From Chryseobacterium luteum (GTDB taxonomy: Bacteria > Bacteroidota > Bacteroidia > Flavobacteriales > Weeksellaceae), in contig NZ_JPRO01000007.1 of assembly GCF_000737785.1 (NCBI RefSeq), positions 62,001 to 126,000 of the forward strand: DNA of 64,000 bases, in the 5' to 3' direction. The notes beneath the pieces are model-generated. The model did not search any database and was not told where the DNA came from. It saw only the letters and a list, made by a program, of their open reading frames with translations. Shown here in pieces: positions 18,172 to 27,364 of the stretch. Numbering within the stretch: position 1 is the first letter of the stretch; the number at the start of each line of letters is the position of its first letter. Both the position numbers and the translations under genes were made by a program.

Positions 18172-19104
18172 ATGAATAACAATAATAAATTTTTATTAAA
18201 TACTCCTGAATTAAAGAAGGAAAGCCAGTTATTGAACCTTGTTGAAAACCAGACAAAATTCAATCTAAACAACTGTGAATTCAGCATATACGAGACACAC
18301 AAGGCTGCTTTCGGGGTAAAGCTTCACTTTGAAAATATTGCTTTTACGGCTATGCTGAGAGGCAAAAAGCATATGAAACTAGATAAAAAAACGAATTATT
18401 TTGACTATTTCCCGGGGGAAAGTGTTCTGGTAGCACCCGGTGAAACCATGGTCATTGATTTTCCTGAAGCAGATGAAGCCCCTACCCAATGTATTTCATT
18501 AAGCCTTAATCCTGATTTTATAGAGGATTCCCTTAATTATTTGAATTACAGCCTTCCCAAAGTAGATGAAACTTCCCAATGGAATATCCAGCTGGACGAA
18601 TTTTTTCTTTTTAATAATAAATCCTTGGCATCTGCCACCAACAATATCATGAGAATTGCAATGGATGATAATTCCCAGAAGGATATCATGGCGGATTTCG
18701 CCATTAAAGAGCTGTTGATCAGACTTATGCAGACCCAGGCCAGAAGCATGGTGGAAAAAAATATTGCTAAAAATAAATCCCGGATAGGTTTTGCTGTAGA
18801 TTATATCCGTAAAAACCTTCACCAGAAGCTTTCTATCGACAGTATGGCAAAACTGGCCTACGTGAGCAAGTCCAATTTCTTTAAAATGTTCAAAGATGAG
18901 CTGGGAACCTCACCCAATGATTTTATCCTGCAGGAGAGGATCAGCAGGGCAAAGGAATTACTCGCAGGGCAGAACAGCATTAAGGAAACAGCTTATCAGA
19001 CAGGATTTTCGGATACGAATTATTTTACGAGAGTATTTAAGCAGCTGGTGGGCGTTACTCCAAAAAATTATCAAACCTCAACGGTATTTTCTGCGCGGTA
19101 TTAG
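18172..19104 (+). CDS. AraC-family transcriptional regulator
   Basis: The 310-residue protein has an N-terminal cupin-like sensing domain and a C-terminal AraC DNA-binding domain with both helix-turn-helix motifs (LSIDSMAKLAYVSKSNFFKMF and IKETAYQTGFSDTNYFTRVFKQ, ending in the usual VTPKNY). ATG 18172 was preferred; the frame extends 8 codons upstream only through a TTG. A TATATTTG -7 match lies at 18135-18142. It is divergent from the aldehyde dehydrogenase gene and probably activates it in response to an aldehyde or alcohol (inference). Confidence 0.9.
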   Translation: MNNNNKFLLNTPELKKESQLLNLVENQTKFNLNNCEFSIYETHKAAFGVKLHFENIAFTAMLRGKKHMKLDKKTNYFDYFPGESVLVAPGETMVIDFPEADEAPTQCISLSLNPDFIEDSLNYLNYSLPKVDETSQWNIQLDEFFLFNNKSLASATNNIMRIAMDDNSQKDIMADFAIKELLIRLMQTQARSMVEKNIAKNKSRIGFAVDYIRKNLHQKLSIDSMAKLAYVSKSNFFKMFKDELGTSPNDFILQERISRAKELLAGQNSIKETAYQTGFSDTNYFTRVFKQLVGVTPKNYQTSTVFSARY

Positions 19105-19172
19105 AAGTTAAAGTATTATTTTGAGCTAAAAAGCATCCCTAAAACGAAATGCTTATAGTTTATGCAGATAAA

Positions 19173-20501
19173 TTAATCTTTGTAATGATAGTATCTTGCT
19201 CCTTTCAAAACAGGGTTTTCAGATTCTACTGAGGTCAATCCGAAACCTTTGTAGTCGTTATTGACAGAGCTTTCCAGCTTCTTTCTGTGGAGCATTTCGT
19301 AGGTTTGAAAATCAATGGCTGTTCTGTTCTTTAGATTTTCAAATAAATTCCATTTGGCTGCCTCAGTTTTCCAGTTTTCGGATATTTTTCCGGCAAAAAC
19401 TTTAGATTTTGAACCGCTTCCGTATCCTAAGAAGCCTATTTCTGAGCCTGCCAGCTCTTCACCTTCATCAAAAGCAACCTGGATTGCGGAAAGAAATGCC
19501 ATAAAGATGGAAGCTGTATACATATTTCCTATTTCTGAAGATGCCCGCTGTGATCTTTCAATCTTTTCACTGATAAATTTAAGATAGTCTTCAGATTTGG
19601 CCACGGCTTTCTGCTCGTCGGGAGTTTCGTAAGGAAGTCCGTTTTCCAGGCTGTAAATCTCTGTAAAGACTCTTTTCCCGTGGAAGGCATACGGAAGATG
19701 GAAAATAAGATATTTCCAGGCTTCATAAGGTTTATCTTTTCCTGTAATTTCTTTATAATGCTGGTAAGCTTCCCTGATTCTGTCCTGATAACATTGATTG
19801 GAATACTGTCCGTCAAAAACAGGCTCATCGGTAAAGATCTCAATTTTATCGGGAAAAGCTTCCGGAGCTGAATTTAAATCTTCTTTATTATAATGTCTTC
19901 TGGGTTTAAAAAAATCGAAAACGCCTTCTGTAGCTATTCCCCAATTGTTTTCAATTTCCAGAAGATCCGGCTTTGATGAAACGAGAAGGGCAACAGCACC
20001 TCCTCCCTGGGTATATTCACCGGAAGAAGCCAGTTCGTATTTGGCGTAATCGCTGGCAATAACTACTGCTTTTTTGCCGGGATTTGCTCTTACAAAGTCC
20101 AGGGAATTATGCAGGGCGTCTACTGCTCCGATGCATGCGAAAGTCATATCTACCACATCGCAGTTCCTGAAACATCTTTCACCAAATTCTTTTTCCAGAA
20201 CTTTTTCTATCATCTGCATCGCGTAGGAAGCTGTAGGTTTTGCCGCATCCAGAGCACTTTCGGTACCTAAATAAATCCTGGCTATATCTTTGGGATTGAG
20301 ATTATGATCTCTGATCAGCTTCAACAAAGCTTCTGCTGCAAAGGTAGCCGCATCTTCATGAACATCAGGAAACCCCATTTTATGCAGGCCCAATCCTTTT
20401 TCCAGTTTTGCAGGGTCAATCCCTCTTTTCTCCGCCAGGTCTCTGATCTCCAAGTACAAAGACGGCACATAATAGCCCGCAGCCTCAATTCCAAAAGTCA
20501 T
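19173..20501 (-). CDS. Hydroxymethylglutaryl-CoA synthase family protein
   Basis: A 442-residue thiolase-fold protein with the catalytic cysteine in DMTFACIGAVDAL (Cys123), the glutamate in YLGTESALDAAKP (Glu81), and GNMYTASIFMAFLSAI plus GYGSGSKS in the C-terminal half. HMG-CoA synthases condense acetyl-CoA with acetoacetyl-CoA, the first committed step of the mevalonate pathway that Flavobacteriia use for isoprenoids. No other pathway gene is adjacent, so a related beta-branching role in polyketide synthesis cannot be excluded, but the lone housekeeping context favours mevalonate. Confidence 0.88.
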   Translation of the reverse strand: MTFGIEAAGYYVPSLYLEIRDLAEKRGIDPAKLEKGLGLHKMGFPDVHEDAATFAAEALLKLIRDHNLNPKDIARIYLGTESALDAAKPTASYAMQMIEKVLEKEFGERCFRNCDVVDMTFACIGAVDALHNSLDFVRANPGKKAVVIASDYAKYELASSGEYTQGGGAVALLVSSKPDLLEIENNWGIATEGVFDFFKPRRHYNKEDLNSAPEAFPDKIEIFTDEPVFDGQYSNQCYQDRIREAYQHYKEITGKDKPYEAWKYLIFHLPYAFHGKRVFTEIYSLENGLPYETPDEQKAVAKSEDYLKFISEKIERSQRASSEIGNMYTASIFMAFLSAIQVAFDEGEELAGSEIGFLGYGSGSKSKVFAGKISENWKTEAAKWNLFENLKNRTAIDFQTYEMLHRKKLESSVNNDYKGFGLTSVESENPVLKGARYYHYKD

Positions 20502-20593
20502 TATATTTAATTTTTATACTAATTTATAAAATGATGTTTGAATAAACCTTCAATTCATAGACATAATTTGCCTTTTTAATATAAAAATCATAA

Positions 20594-20622
20594 AAAAACC
20601 GCTGTCCGGTACAGCGGTTTTA
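20594..20622 (-). terminator. Intrinsic terminator of the aminopeptidase gene
   Basis: AAACCGCTGT / ACAGCGGTTT forms a 10-bp stem with a CCGGT loop. On the minus strand it is followed by a T run, 27 bp after the aminopeptidase stop codon. Confidence 0.85.
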
Positions 20623-20648
20623 TATTTTCAGCAATTTTATTGATCTGT

Positions 20649-23159
20649 TTATTTAAAATCTTCAATGGCTTTATTGATGGCATCAATCTGCTTGTTGATG
20701 CTTGCAGCGTTCTGAGGATTCTGTCTCAACAGTTCCATTTTCTTGCTTAAGCCGTCTTTCAGCATCTGGGAAATCATCATTTTTACCTGAGGGTTATCTC
20801 CCATTTCACCTTTTGCATGGCTGATTATTTTTGTAATGTTTTCAGTAGCTTTCAGATTGTCTGAGCTCATGATCCAGTTATATCCTTCTTCCGCAGATTT
20901 ACCCAATTCCGGATTCTGAAATTTGATAAACGGATAAAAAGCAACAAGCGGAGTGATATTTGCCATCTGTGAAGTGACTTTATTCTTTACAATTACCGGA
21001 AGCAACTGGGTCAGCAATTCGTCTGAAGCTCCTTCAAGGTCAATTTTATCAGCCAGTGTATTAGCTTTTGAAGGATCGATGGTTACCACAGCGCTTAATG
21101 AAGTTGCTTTCACAGCATTGGAGACAGCGTTTACTCCTTTTTCAAAAAGCGGAAGGTATTTTTTATCTTTAGTTTTAGCCAAAGCACCAATTGCAGCAGC
21201 CTGAACCAATGTTTTCGGGTCGTTGGAAGCTAATTTCTCAACATCAGCACCCAGGGCTTTCATCTGTTCAGGATTTGAAAGATCCATCAATTGAAGGGCC
21301 TTGATTCTTGTTCTGAAGTAAGGATCCTTTAATGCAGCGGCCAACAATTTTGTGGCGGCCGGGTTTTTTCCTACCTGATCTTTTATGGCTGATAAAGCTG
21401 TATATCTGCTCTTAAATTCTTTGGAATTTGTAAACTGCATCAGGTTTTGCTCCGGAGTTTTGGTGTCTGTGATCTCTGCTAATAAAATTCCGTCTGCATT
21501 GATGTTGACAAGATCGGGTGTTTTAGAAACATCAAAATTGAATGTATTCTTGGCTTCAGCATTTACCCATACGTTATATCTTTTCGGCTTTCCGTTGTCA
21601 TACACATCAATAGCAAGAGGAAACTCAAAAGGCTGGTCCTGTGTCTGGTTAATAGTTACTGCCACCTGTTTTTTTACCGGCTCGAAAGTAAATGTGTAAT
21701 TCAGCTTTGGATTTCCGCTTCCAAAATACCATTGGTTGAAGAACCAGTTCAGGTCTTTCCCTGACACTTTTTCAAAGGAAAGTCTTAATTGGTGGGCTTC
21801 TGCATTCTGGTACTCATTGGTTTTCAGATAGTCGTTCATTCCGGCAAAGAAAGCATCATCACCCAGATAATTTCTCAGCATATGAAGGATTCCGCCTCCT
21901 TTCTGATAGGTCACAAGATCAAAAACATCTTCACGGGAATCGTAATTGAATCTCACTAGATTTTTCTTGAAATCAGCCGGATTGTGGATGTACATATTCA
22001 CATCGGTCATCTGATGGTAGTCTGCCTGGTCTTTTCCGTACTTATATTCATTCCAGAGGTATTCGGAATAGTTGGCAAATGATTCATTTACCGTCAGATT
22101 ACTCCAGCTTTCTGCCGTTACAAGGTCTCCGAACCAGTGGTGGAATAATTCATGGGCAATGGTATCTTCCCATTTGTTTTCATCGATCAGCTGTCCCGGC
22201 TTCTGAAGGATATCACTTCCGTGGAGCGTTGCCGTTGTATTTTCCATAGCACCACTTACATAGTCTCTTCCTGAGATCTGTGCGTATTTTGCCCAGGGAT
22301 AATCGTAATCCATCTTTTTGGAGAAAAACTCGATCATTTCTGGTGTGTTTCCGTAGATCTGTTTTGCGTAGGGCTCGTATGCTTTTTCGATATAATAGTC
22401 TACCGGAATGTTTTTCCATTTGTCTTTAACGATGGCATATTCTCCCACGCCCATGAAGAACAGATAAGTGGCATGTCTTTTATCCATTACCCAATGGTCT
22501 GTTCTTAAATTGTTTCCTTCTTTCTGTGAATCTTTTAAAATTCCGTTGGAAAGGGTTACATATTTATCAGGAACGGTCATATAGATCTCCTGAGTCGTTT
22601 TTTGATTGGGTTTATCTATGGTTGGAAACCAGGCAGAAGAAGATTCTGTTTCCCCTTGTGTCCAGATCTGTGTAGGCATATCGGGATCCTGCCCCTGTGC
22701 ATTGATGAAATACAATCCTTTGGCGTCATTGATCGCCATACTTCCTTTCTGTTTCACTTCATTAGGACGGGCGGTATACTTGATGTATACGGTGTATTCC
22801 TGGTTTTTCTGATAGGTTTTGTCCAGAGTGATCTTCAGGACCTCATCTTTATATTCATATTTCAGAGGTGATCTTTTTCCGTTGTTGTCAAGAGCTACTT
22901 CATGAATCAGCATTCCTTTTGCATCAAGTGTCAGTTCGTTGGCCGGATAGAAATACGGAGAGGCAGTCAGCCATTCTTCTCCACCCATCTGCTCTTTCTG
23001 ATAATCGAAATTTACTTTAAGCTTGGTATGTTTAAGTTCCGTCACTTTGGTATGGGTAGCTCTGTATGCTTTTTCTCTTCCTGAAGTTTCGGTCTGTGCT
23101 GATACGTTAGCGGAGAAGAAAATTCCGAGTAGAGCAATGGACAAAATCGCCTTTTTCAT
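20649..23159 (-). CDS. M1 family zinc aminopeptidase, exported
   Basis: An 836-residue protein with a signal peptide (cleavage near VSAQTE). It has the M1 substrate motif GAMEN (303-307) and the zinc site HELFH (336-340) followed by Glu359, the gluzincin HEXXH-X18-E spacing. WFGDLVTAESWSNL matches the family. The region after about residue 590 is helical and reads like HEAT-type repeats. It removes N-terminal amino acids from peptides, here probably in the periplasm. A 76-residue protein is encoded 11 bp upstream on the same strand. Confidence 0.95.
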   Translation of the reverse strand: MKKAILSIALLGIFFSANVSAQTETSGREKAYRATHTKVTELKHTKLKVNFDYQKEQMGGEEWLTASPYFYPANELTLDAKGMLIHEVALDNNGKRSPLKYEYKDEVLKITLDKTYQKNQEYTVYIKYTARPNEVKQKGSMAINDAKGLYFINAQGQDPDMPTQIWTQGETESSSAWFPTIDKPNQKTTQEIYMTVPDKYVTLSNGILKDSQKEGNNLRTDHWVMDKRHATYLFFMGVGEYAIVKDKWKNIPVDYYIEKAYEPYAKQIYGNTPEMIEFFSKKMDYDYPWAKYAQISGRDYVSGAMENTTATLHGSDILQKPGQLIDENKWEDTIAHELFHHWFGDLVTAESWSNLTVNESFANYSEYLWNEYKYGKDQADYHQMTDVNMYIHNPADFKKNLVRFNYDSREDVFDLVTYQKGGGILHMLRNYLGDDAFFAGMNDYLKTNEYQNAEAHQLRLSFEKVSGKDLNWFFNQWYFGSGNPKLNYTFTFEPVKKQVAVTINQTQDQPFEFPLAIDVYDNGKPKRYNVWVNAEAKNTFNFDVSKTPDLVNINADGILLAEITDTKTPEQNLMQFTNSKEFKSRYTALSAIKDQVGKNPAATKLLAAALKDPYFRTRIKALQLMDLSNPEQMKALGADVEKLASNDPKTLVQAAAIGALAKTKDKKYLPLFEKGVNAVSNAVKATSLSAVVTIDPSKANTLADKIDLEGASDELLTQLLPVIVKNKVTSQMANITPLVAFYPFIKFQNPELGKSAEEGYNWIMSSDNLKATENITKIISHAKGEMGDNPQVKMMISQMLKDGLSKKMELLRQNPQNAASINKQIDAINKAIEDFK

Positions 23160-23170
23160 GTTTTACTTTA

Positions 23171-23401
23171 TTATTTTTTAGGATTATTTTTTGTTATTAT
23201 ATCAAAAATGTCATTAACCAGGGTTTCGTAGTCTCCTTTTTTAAGCTGTTCTTTTGTTTTGGCAAAAGCTTTTTTCAGCTCGCTTTCTGGGTTTTCGTCA
23301 TCAATAATTTCTATTGATGCTACGCCTTTGATCTGAAGTAAAACTTCTTTCAGTTTTTCGGCATCGATGTCCTTTTCAGGAGTAATTTTAAGTGATTTCA
23401 T
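23171..23401 (-). CDS. Small acidic/basic protein, 76 aa, unknown function
   Basis: A 76-residue soluble protein with a beta-strand pattern at the start (SLKITPEKDIDAEKLKEVL), a strand (VASIEIIDD) and two charged helices. It resembles small Bacteroidetes proteins that are sometimes labelled DUF2683; I am not certain of this. It lies 11 bp upstream of the aminopeptidase gene and is probably co-transcribed with it, without an evident functional link. Confidence 0.6.
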   Translation of the reverse strand: MKSLKITPEKDIDAEKLKEVLLQIKGVASIEIIDDENPESELKKAFAKTKEQLKKGDYETLVNDIFDIITKNNPKK

Positions 23402-23487
23402 AATGGAAATAAAATAGGTGCAGAATTTTGATTAAAAGTTACAAAAAAAGTGAAGACCAGGCTCCACTTTATATTTCATATGATTAA

Positions 23488-24282
23488 TTAAATTGCCACA
23501 GGAGCTTTGATTCCCGGATGCGGATCATAATTTTCCAGGGTAAAGTCTTCAAAATTAAAACTGAAAATATCTTTGACGTCAGGATTCAGCTTCATTACCG
23601 GAAGTGGTCTGGTCTCTCTGGAAAGCTGTTTATTGACCTGCTCAAAATGGTTATTGTAAATATGAACATCCCCAAAGCTATGAATATACTCCCCTACTTC
23701 CAGATCACAAACCTGGGCTACCATCATCAACAGTAAGGCATAGCTTGCAATATTGAACGGTACTCCCAGAAATACATCGGCACTTCTCTGATATAACTGC
23801 AGCGACAGTTTTCCATCTGCTACATAAAACTGGAACAGAGCATGGCATGGTGCAAGGGCCATATTGGGAATTTCGGCGGCGTTCCAGGCGGAAACAATCA
23901 GTCTTCTTGAATCGGGATTCTTTTTGATCTGGTCTATTACTTCAGTGATCTGATCCACTACTTTCCCGCCGGCTCCCTCCCAGCTCCTCCACTGTGCGCC
24001 GTAAACAGGTCCCAGGTCACCGTTTTCATCCGCCCATTCGTCCCAAATGCTTACTCCGTGGTCATTGAGGTATTTGACATTGGTATCGCCATTCAAAAAC
24101 CAAAGCAATTCATAGATAATGGATTTCAGGTGTACTTTTTTTGTAGTTACCATCGGAAAGCCTTTTGACAGATCATATCTCAGCTGGTACCCGAAAACAC
24201 TTCTGGTTCCGGTTCCGGTTCTGTCCGTTTTATCTGTTCCATTGTTTAAAATATGCTGTAAAAGTTCCAGGTAGTTCTGCAT
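23488..24282 (-). CDS. thyA: Thymidylate synthase
   Basis: A 264-residue protein, the usual length of bacterial ThyA. It carries the folate and dUMP signatures [14 protein letters not shown], the catalytic cysteine in [13 protein letters not shown] (Cys146), [20 protein letters not shown] with the conserved Asn, and the C-terminal PVAI that closes over the active site. It methylates dUMP to dTMP using 5,10-methylenetetrahydrofolate. No folA gene follows, unlike in many bacteria. Confidence 0.98.
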   Translation of the reverse strand: MQNYLELLQHILNNGTDKTDRTGTGTRSVFGYQLRYDLSKGFPMVTTKKVHLKSIIYELLWFLNGDTNVKYLNDHGVSIWDEWADENGDLGPVYGAQWRSWEGAGGKVVDQITEVIDQIKKNPDSRRLIVSAWNAAEIPNMALAPCHALFQFYVADGKLSLQLYQRSADVFLGVPFNIASYALLLMMVAQVCDLEVGEYIHSFGDVHIYNNHFEQVNKQLSRETRPLPVMKLNPDVKDIFSFNFEDFTLENYDPHPGIKAPVAI

Positions 24283-24349
24283 TTTGAAAGCGCTTTTTAT
24301 GGTTCAAATTTAGAAAAAATTAAACGATTTACCGGTATTATGGGTCATA

Positions 24350-24376
24350 AAAAAGCATCCCTTTTCATGAATGCTC
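24350..24376 (-). terminator. Intrinsic terminator of the GreA/B-like gene
   Basis: On the minus strand AGCATTC pairs with GGATGCT (one T-G pair) around an ATGAAAAG loop, followed by seven Ts. It lies 73 bp downstream of the GreA/B-like gene. Confidence 0.6.
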
Positions 24377-24448
24377 TGTCTATCATGCTCTTTAGCATTT
24401 AATCAACCAACGGTAAATTTTTAAATTCCGGATTGAAATAAAATGATC

Positions 24449-24889
24449 CTACTCAATCTTCTGAATGGTTTGAATCATGGCATTAACGGCAAAAGTATCA
24501 CCTTCTTTTTTTCCTGACATGGCCTTCACAAGAGGTGATTCTGCAGAAACCGTCATCACCTTCCGGTTTTCGGAAATAATTTCGCCCACAGATACTGCAA
24601 TGTAAAAGAGACCTTTATCTGTTTTCACCAGGGATCCGTTCTGAACTTTGTCTGAAGGTTCCGTCGATATTTTTTGAATAACGGACTGCTGGTTCAAAGA
24701 TTCGTTAAGCTGCCGCTGAAGATTATTGATTTCCTGCTGGAGCATTTCGCGGCCGGTTTCATATTTGTCGCCCATGGAACTTTTGGTATCATTACTGGAG
24801 GCACGGGTTTCTGCAATCAGATTTTCAAAAGACTGTATTTTTTCTGTGAGCTTTGTTTTTATGATGTTTAATAATTCCTGTTTGTTCAT
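24449..24889 (-). CDS. GreA/GreB C-terminal-like protein
   Basis: A 146-residue protein with a helical N-terminal half (including MLQQEINNLQRQLNESLNQQS) and a C-terminal domain ending SPLVKAMSGKKEGDTFAVNA. This matches the SPLGxALLGKxxGD motif of the FKBP-like domain of transcript cleavage factors GreA and GreB. The N-terminus lacks the acidic tip of a true Gre coiled coil as far as I can judge, so it may bind RNA polymerase like Rnk or regulate it rather than cleave transcripts. Such genes in Flavobacteriia are often mislabelled as 3-oxoacyl-ACP synthase. Confidence 0.7.
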   Translation of the reverse strand: MNKQELLNIIKTKLTEKIQSFENLIAETRASSNDTKSSMGDKYETGREMLQQEINNLQRQLNESLNQQSVIQKISTEPSDKVQNGSLVKTDKGLFYIAVSVGEIISENRKVMTVSAESPLVKAMSGKKEGDTFAVNAMIQTIQKIE

Positions 24890-24960
24890 AGTATGAAATT
24901 TTGAGTAGAATTTTTTTGATCATTCTTTCCAGAGATAATTCCGATAAATTTTAGATGAAG

Positions 24961-25014
24961 CCGGTTGCAAATATGCATAAAATAAGCGGGCTAAAGCCCG
25001 CCCCTATTGAATAT
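24961..25014. repeat. CCTATTGAAT two-hairpin element (copy 1)
   Basis: Contains GCGGGCT-AA-AGCCCGC (24986-25001) followed directly by CCCCTATTGAAT. The same hairpin-plus-CCTATTGAAT ending occurs at 37172-37196 and 62459-62484. The upstream hairpin seen in the other copies is only partly kept here (AAGCCGG at 24958-24964). Confidence 0.75.
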
Positions 25015-25088
25015 TTTAACAGTTTGAAATGGTTTCTCAAAATAACACAAGCATCTTTTTTAAATGCTCAGTCTTTATTTCATGAAAT

Positions 25089-26435
25089 TTATTTTTCAAA
25101 AACTGCGTAATCTGAAACTTTGAATGTAAAGTCTTTTCCGTTATCAAAATCCCTTTTGGTCTTATCAAAGACGTTACGGAAAGTTCCTGAAAGGTTTTGG
25201 TCTTCAATGGTGAAGTTTACGGGTTCTTTTGACATATTCAATACTACCAGCACTTCGTCTTTCCCGTTCTTTCTGATGTAAGCCAGGATTTTGTCGTTGG
25301 CTGTGGTGTTTAAAAGATAGGTTGATACATTGGGATCTCCGCCTCTTAAGGCAGGATGGGAAGCTTTTAATTCCAGCAGGGTTTTATAAAAATCGGCCAT
25401 TTGATAGGTACTTGTCCATTTGATGACATCTTTTTCAAAGAATTCAAGCCTTTTCATATTGGGAAGCTCCTGACCTGAATATAGCAGGGGAATGCCGTTC
25501 CATGTTGCAGAGAATACGGCCATAGGCTTTGTGATTGCTCCATATTTTTCGTATTCTGTTCCGTTCCATGAATTTTCATCGTGGTTGGTTGTAAACCATG
25601 CTCTCATGGAAGTATCCCCGATATTGGAATACTGCCGCAAAAGGTCTTTAAGTTCCTGAAGGGGCTCATTTTTCTTGTAATAATCTGCAGATTTGTGCAT
25701 CCATTTCCATGAGTAGCTTGCATCAAATACTTTTCCGTATTCAGGGCTTTCGAGCTCATCAAATTCTCCCAGCCAGAAAAGGGGTTTTAGCTTTTCGACT
25801 TCCGGACGTGCCTGCTGCCAGAAATCCACTTCTACCCAAGAGGCAAGATCGCATCTGAACCCATCAATGCCGGTTTCTTTTACCCAGAATTTCATGGCAT
25901 CAATCATCGCCAGCCTCATTTCCTGATTTTTGTAATCAAGCTCAATAATATCATCCATTCCTGAAGCGATATGGAATTTACCGTCAGGATCTTTAAGATA
26001 GAATTCCGGATGTGTTTTTGTCCAGACATGATCCCAGCCGGTATGGTTGGCCACCCAGTCTATGATGACTTTAAAACCTAACCGGTGGGCTTCATTCACC
26101 ATATGCTTGAAATCATTCATGGTTCCAAATTCCGGATTAATGGATGTGTAATCTGAAGCGGCATACTGGCTTCCCAGGCTTCCCTTTTTATTTTGCTGGG
26201 CAATGGGTGTTATGGGCATGAACCAAAGGGTTCTGATTCCCGTTTTTTTCAGGCGGGGCATTTCTTTTTCAAATGCTTTGAATGTTCCCTCCTGTGTATA
26301 TTGTCTTAGGTTGACTTCGTAAATATTAGTCGTGTGCTTCCATTCCTTTGGCAGATCCATAGTGCTTTTTGTATTTTGAGTGGTACAGGAAACAATTCCC
26401 AGACCAATTATTGCTAGTAGAATTAATTTCTTCAT
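25089..26435 (-). CDS. GH13 alpha-amylase family lipoprotein
   Basis: A 448-residue protein with a lipoprotein signal peptide (lipobox GIVSC, Cys17), so it is membrane-anchored outside the cytoplasm. It has the four GH13 regions: VIIDWVANHTG, DGFRCDLASW (nucleophile Asp), WLGEFDE (acid/base Glu) and TNHDENSW. It therefore cleaves alpha-glucosidic bonds in starch-like or malto-oligosaccharides. A short C-terminal beta domain follows (LLNTTANDKILAYIRKNG onward). It stands alone, without SusCD-type partners. A TACTTTTG -7 match (minus strand, 26450-26457) lies 15 bp upstream of the start. Confidence 0.93.
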   Translation of the reverse strand: MKKLILLAIIGLGIVSCTTQNTKSTMDLPKEWKHTTNIYEVNLRQYTQEGTFKAFEKEMPRLKKTGIRTLWFMPITPIAQQNKKGSLGSQYAASDYTSINPEFGTMNDFKHMVNEAHRLGFKVIIDWVANHTGWDHVWTKTHPEFYLKDPDGKFHIASGMDDIIELDYKNQEMRLAMIDAMKFWVKETGIDGFRCDLASWVEVDFWQQARPEVEKLKPLFWLGEFDELESPEYGKVFDASYSWKWMHKSADYYKKNEPLQELKDLLRQYSNIGDTSMRAWFTTNHDENSWNGTEYEKYGAITKPMAVFSATWNGIPLLYSGQELPNMKRLEFFEKDVIKWTSTYQMADFYKTLLELKASHPALRGGDPNVSTYLLNTTANDKILAYIRKNGKDEVLVVLNMSKEPVNFTIEDQNLSGTFRNVFDKTKRDFDNGKDFTFKVSDYAVFEK

Positions 26436-26503
26436 TCATCTATTTTTAACAAAAGTAAGGAATGTTTTTTTGTTAGAGGCAGAGAAGGTGAACGGTCAAT
26501 GGT

Positions 26504-26576
26504 GAATAGTGAATTTTGCTTCGCAAGGTAATTTTTTTAAATTCATGATTCACTTGCGGAGCAAAATTCACTATTC
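26504..26576. repeat. Palindromic GTGAAT-family intergenic repeat
   Basis: A 24-bp arm, 26504-26527 (starting GAATAGTGAATTTTGC), is repeated inverted at 26553-26576 with 23 of 24 matches around a 25-bp loop. The arm is homologous to that of the element at 8537-8615 and to the half copies near 55850 and 55945. It lies between two co-oriented genes. Confidence 0.85.
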
Positions 26577-26593
26577 ATCTGTAATAACTGGCA

Positions 26594-26623
26594 CAAAAAA
26601 AGCCCCGGACAAAATCCAGGGCC
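26594..26623 (-). terminator. Intrinsic terminator
   Basis: GCCCCGGA / TCCAGGGC (one mismatch, 5-base loop) followed on the minus strand by seven Ts. It lies just downstream of the stop codon of the pRiA4b ORF-3-like gene. Confidence 0.8.
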
Positions 26624-26640
26624 ATATATTGTATCAGATG

Positions 26641-27231
26641 TTATCTTTCATCGTCGTTATCTTCTTCATCTTCGAAAACATCATCATCGTAGTTTTCTTC
26701 TTCATCGTCATCGAAGCTGTCGTCATCTTCATCTTCAAAATTAGTAGTAACTCCAAAATCATCATCGAAACTGAAATCATCATCCATAAGCGGCATTACC
26801 GATCTTTTTTTAGATCCTCCGCTTCTGCTTGGTGCTTTTAACGGAACGTTTCCGAATCTGTATACCGTAATAGGATAATTAACACCTTTTGTTTCGTCGA
26901 TGATCTCTACAAGTTCACAGTAAAGTTCCCAAAGATCAAGAAGCCCGTACTGGAACTGAGCTTTGTCACCCACATTTCCAAAAGCTTCATCAATGTACAC
27001 ATCCGACATAATTTCGCCATCACCATCGTCACTCATATCTTCCAGGGGAACACTTTTAACGATTGTTCCGTCGTCTTCCAACATATTAAAAGTGGAAAGT
27101 TCGTCTCCCTGCAGACTGAACGCACTTTTAATTCCCAAATGTAAGTTCCATAGTGATTGTTTTCCCTTTACTTCAATATCACGGAAAATATCTTCTTTCG
27201 CATCTAATATTACGCGGATCTTGTAAACCAT
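26641..27231 (-). CDS. pRiA4b ORF-3-like protein with acidic tail
   Basis: The first 130 residues match the plasmid pRiA4b ORF-3 family (SLWNLHLGIKSAF, FQYGLLDLWELYCELVEI, with YPITVYRFGNVPLKAP). This family was first seen beside a plasmid gene and in IS1096, but it is common in chromosomes and has no known catalytic role. The last 50 residues are almost entirely Asp and Glu (for example DEDDDSFDDDEEENYDDD), an unusually acidic tail that could bind basic proteins or metal ions. A consensus promoter lies upstream and a terminator downstream, so it is a monocistronic gene. Confidence 0.82.
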   Translation of the reverse strand: MVYKIRVILDAKEDIFRDIEVKGKQSLWNLHLGIKSAFSLQGDELSTFNMLEDDGTIVKSVPLEDMSDDGDGEIMSDVYIDEAFGNVGDKAQFQYGLLDLWELYCELVEIIDETKGVNYPITVYRFGNVPLKAPSRSGGSKKRSVMPLMDDDFSFDDDFGVTTNFEDEDDDSFDDDEEENYDDDVFEDEEDNDDER

Positions 27232-27283
27232 ATCAGTTTCTTAATTACTTTTTTGCCTTAATTATTATGATAAATCTCTGTTG

Positions 27284-27312
27284 CAAATATATAATAAATG
27301 ACATGTGACAAA
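27284..27312 (-). promoter_or_regulatory. Bacteroidetes-type promoter, TTTG-N17-TATATTTG
   Basis: On the minus strand, TTTG (27312-27309) and TATATTTG (27291-27284) are separated by 17 bp, a full match to the -33/-7 consensus of the Bacteroidetes primary sigma factor. The predicted leader to the ATG at 27231 is about 45 bases. Confidence 0.65.
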
Positions 27313-27364
27313 AAAATATTTCAGGATTTTTTAAAATATTTTTTTTCCTTACATTTTACCAGAA

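Noticed and set aside
23171..23401. Antitoxin of a toxin-antitoxin pair
   Set aside because: The small protein sits next to an aminopeptidase gene, not a toxin, and has no DNA-binding motif that I can see.
24449..24889. 3-oxoacyl-ACP synthase
   Set aside because: A label often attached to such genes, but the 146-residue protein has a GreA/B-type C-terminal motif and no ketosynthase residues.
26641..27231. Transposon-borne gene (IS1096 passenger)
   Set aside because: The family name comes from IS1096, but no transposase or inverted repeats flank this gene and it has an ordinary promoter and terminator.
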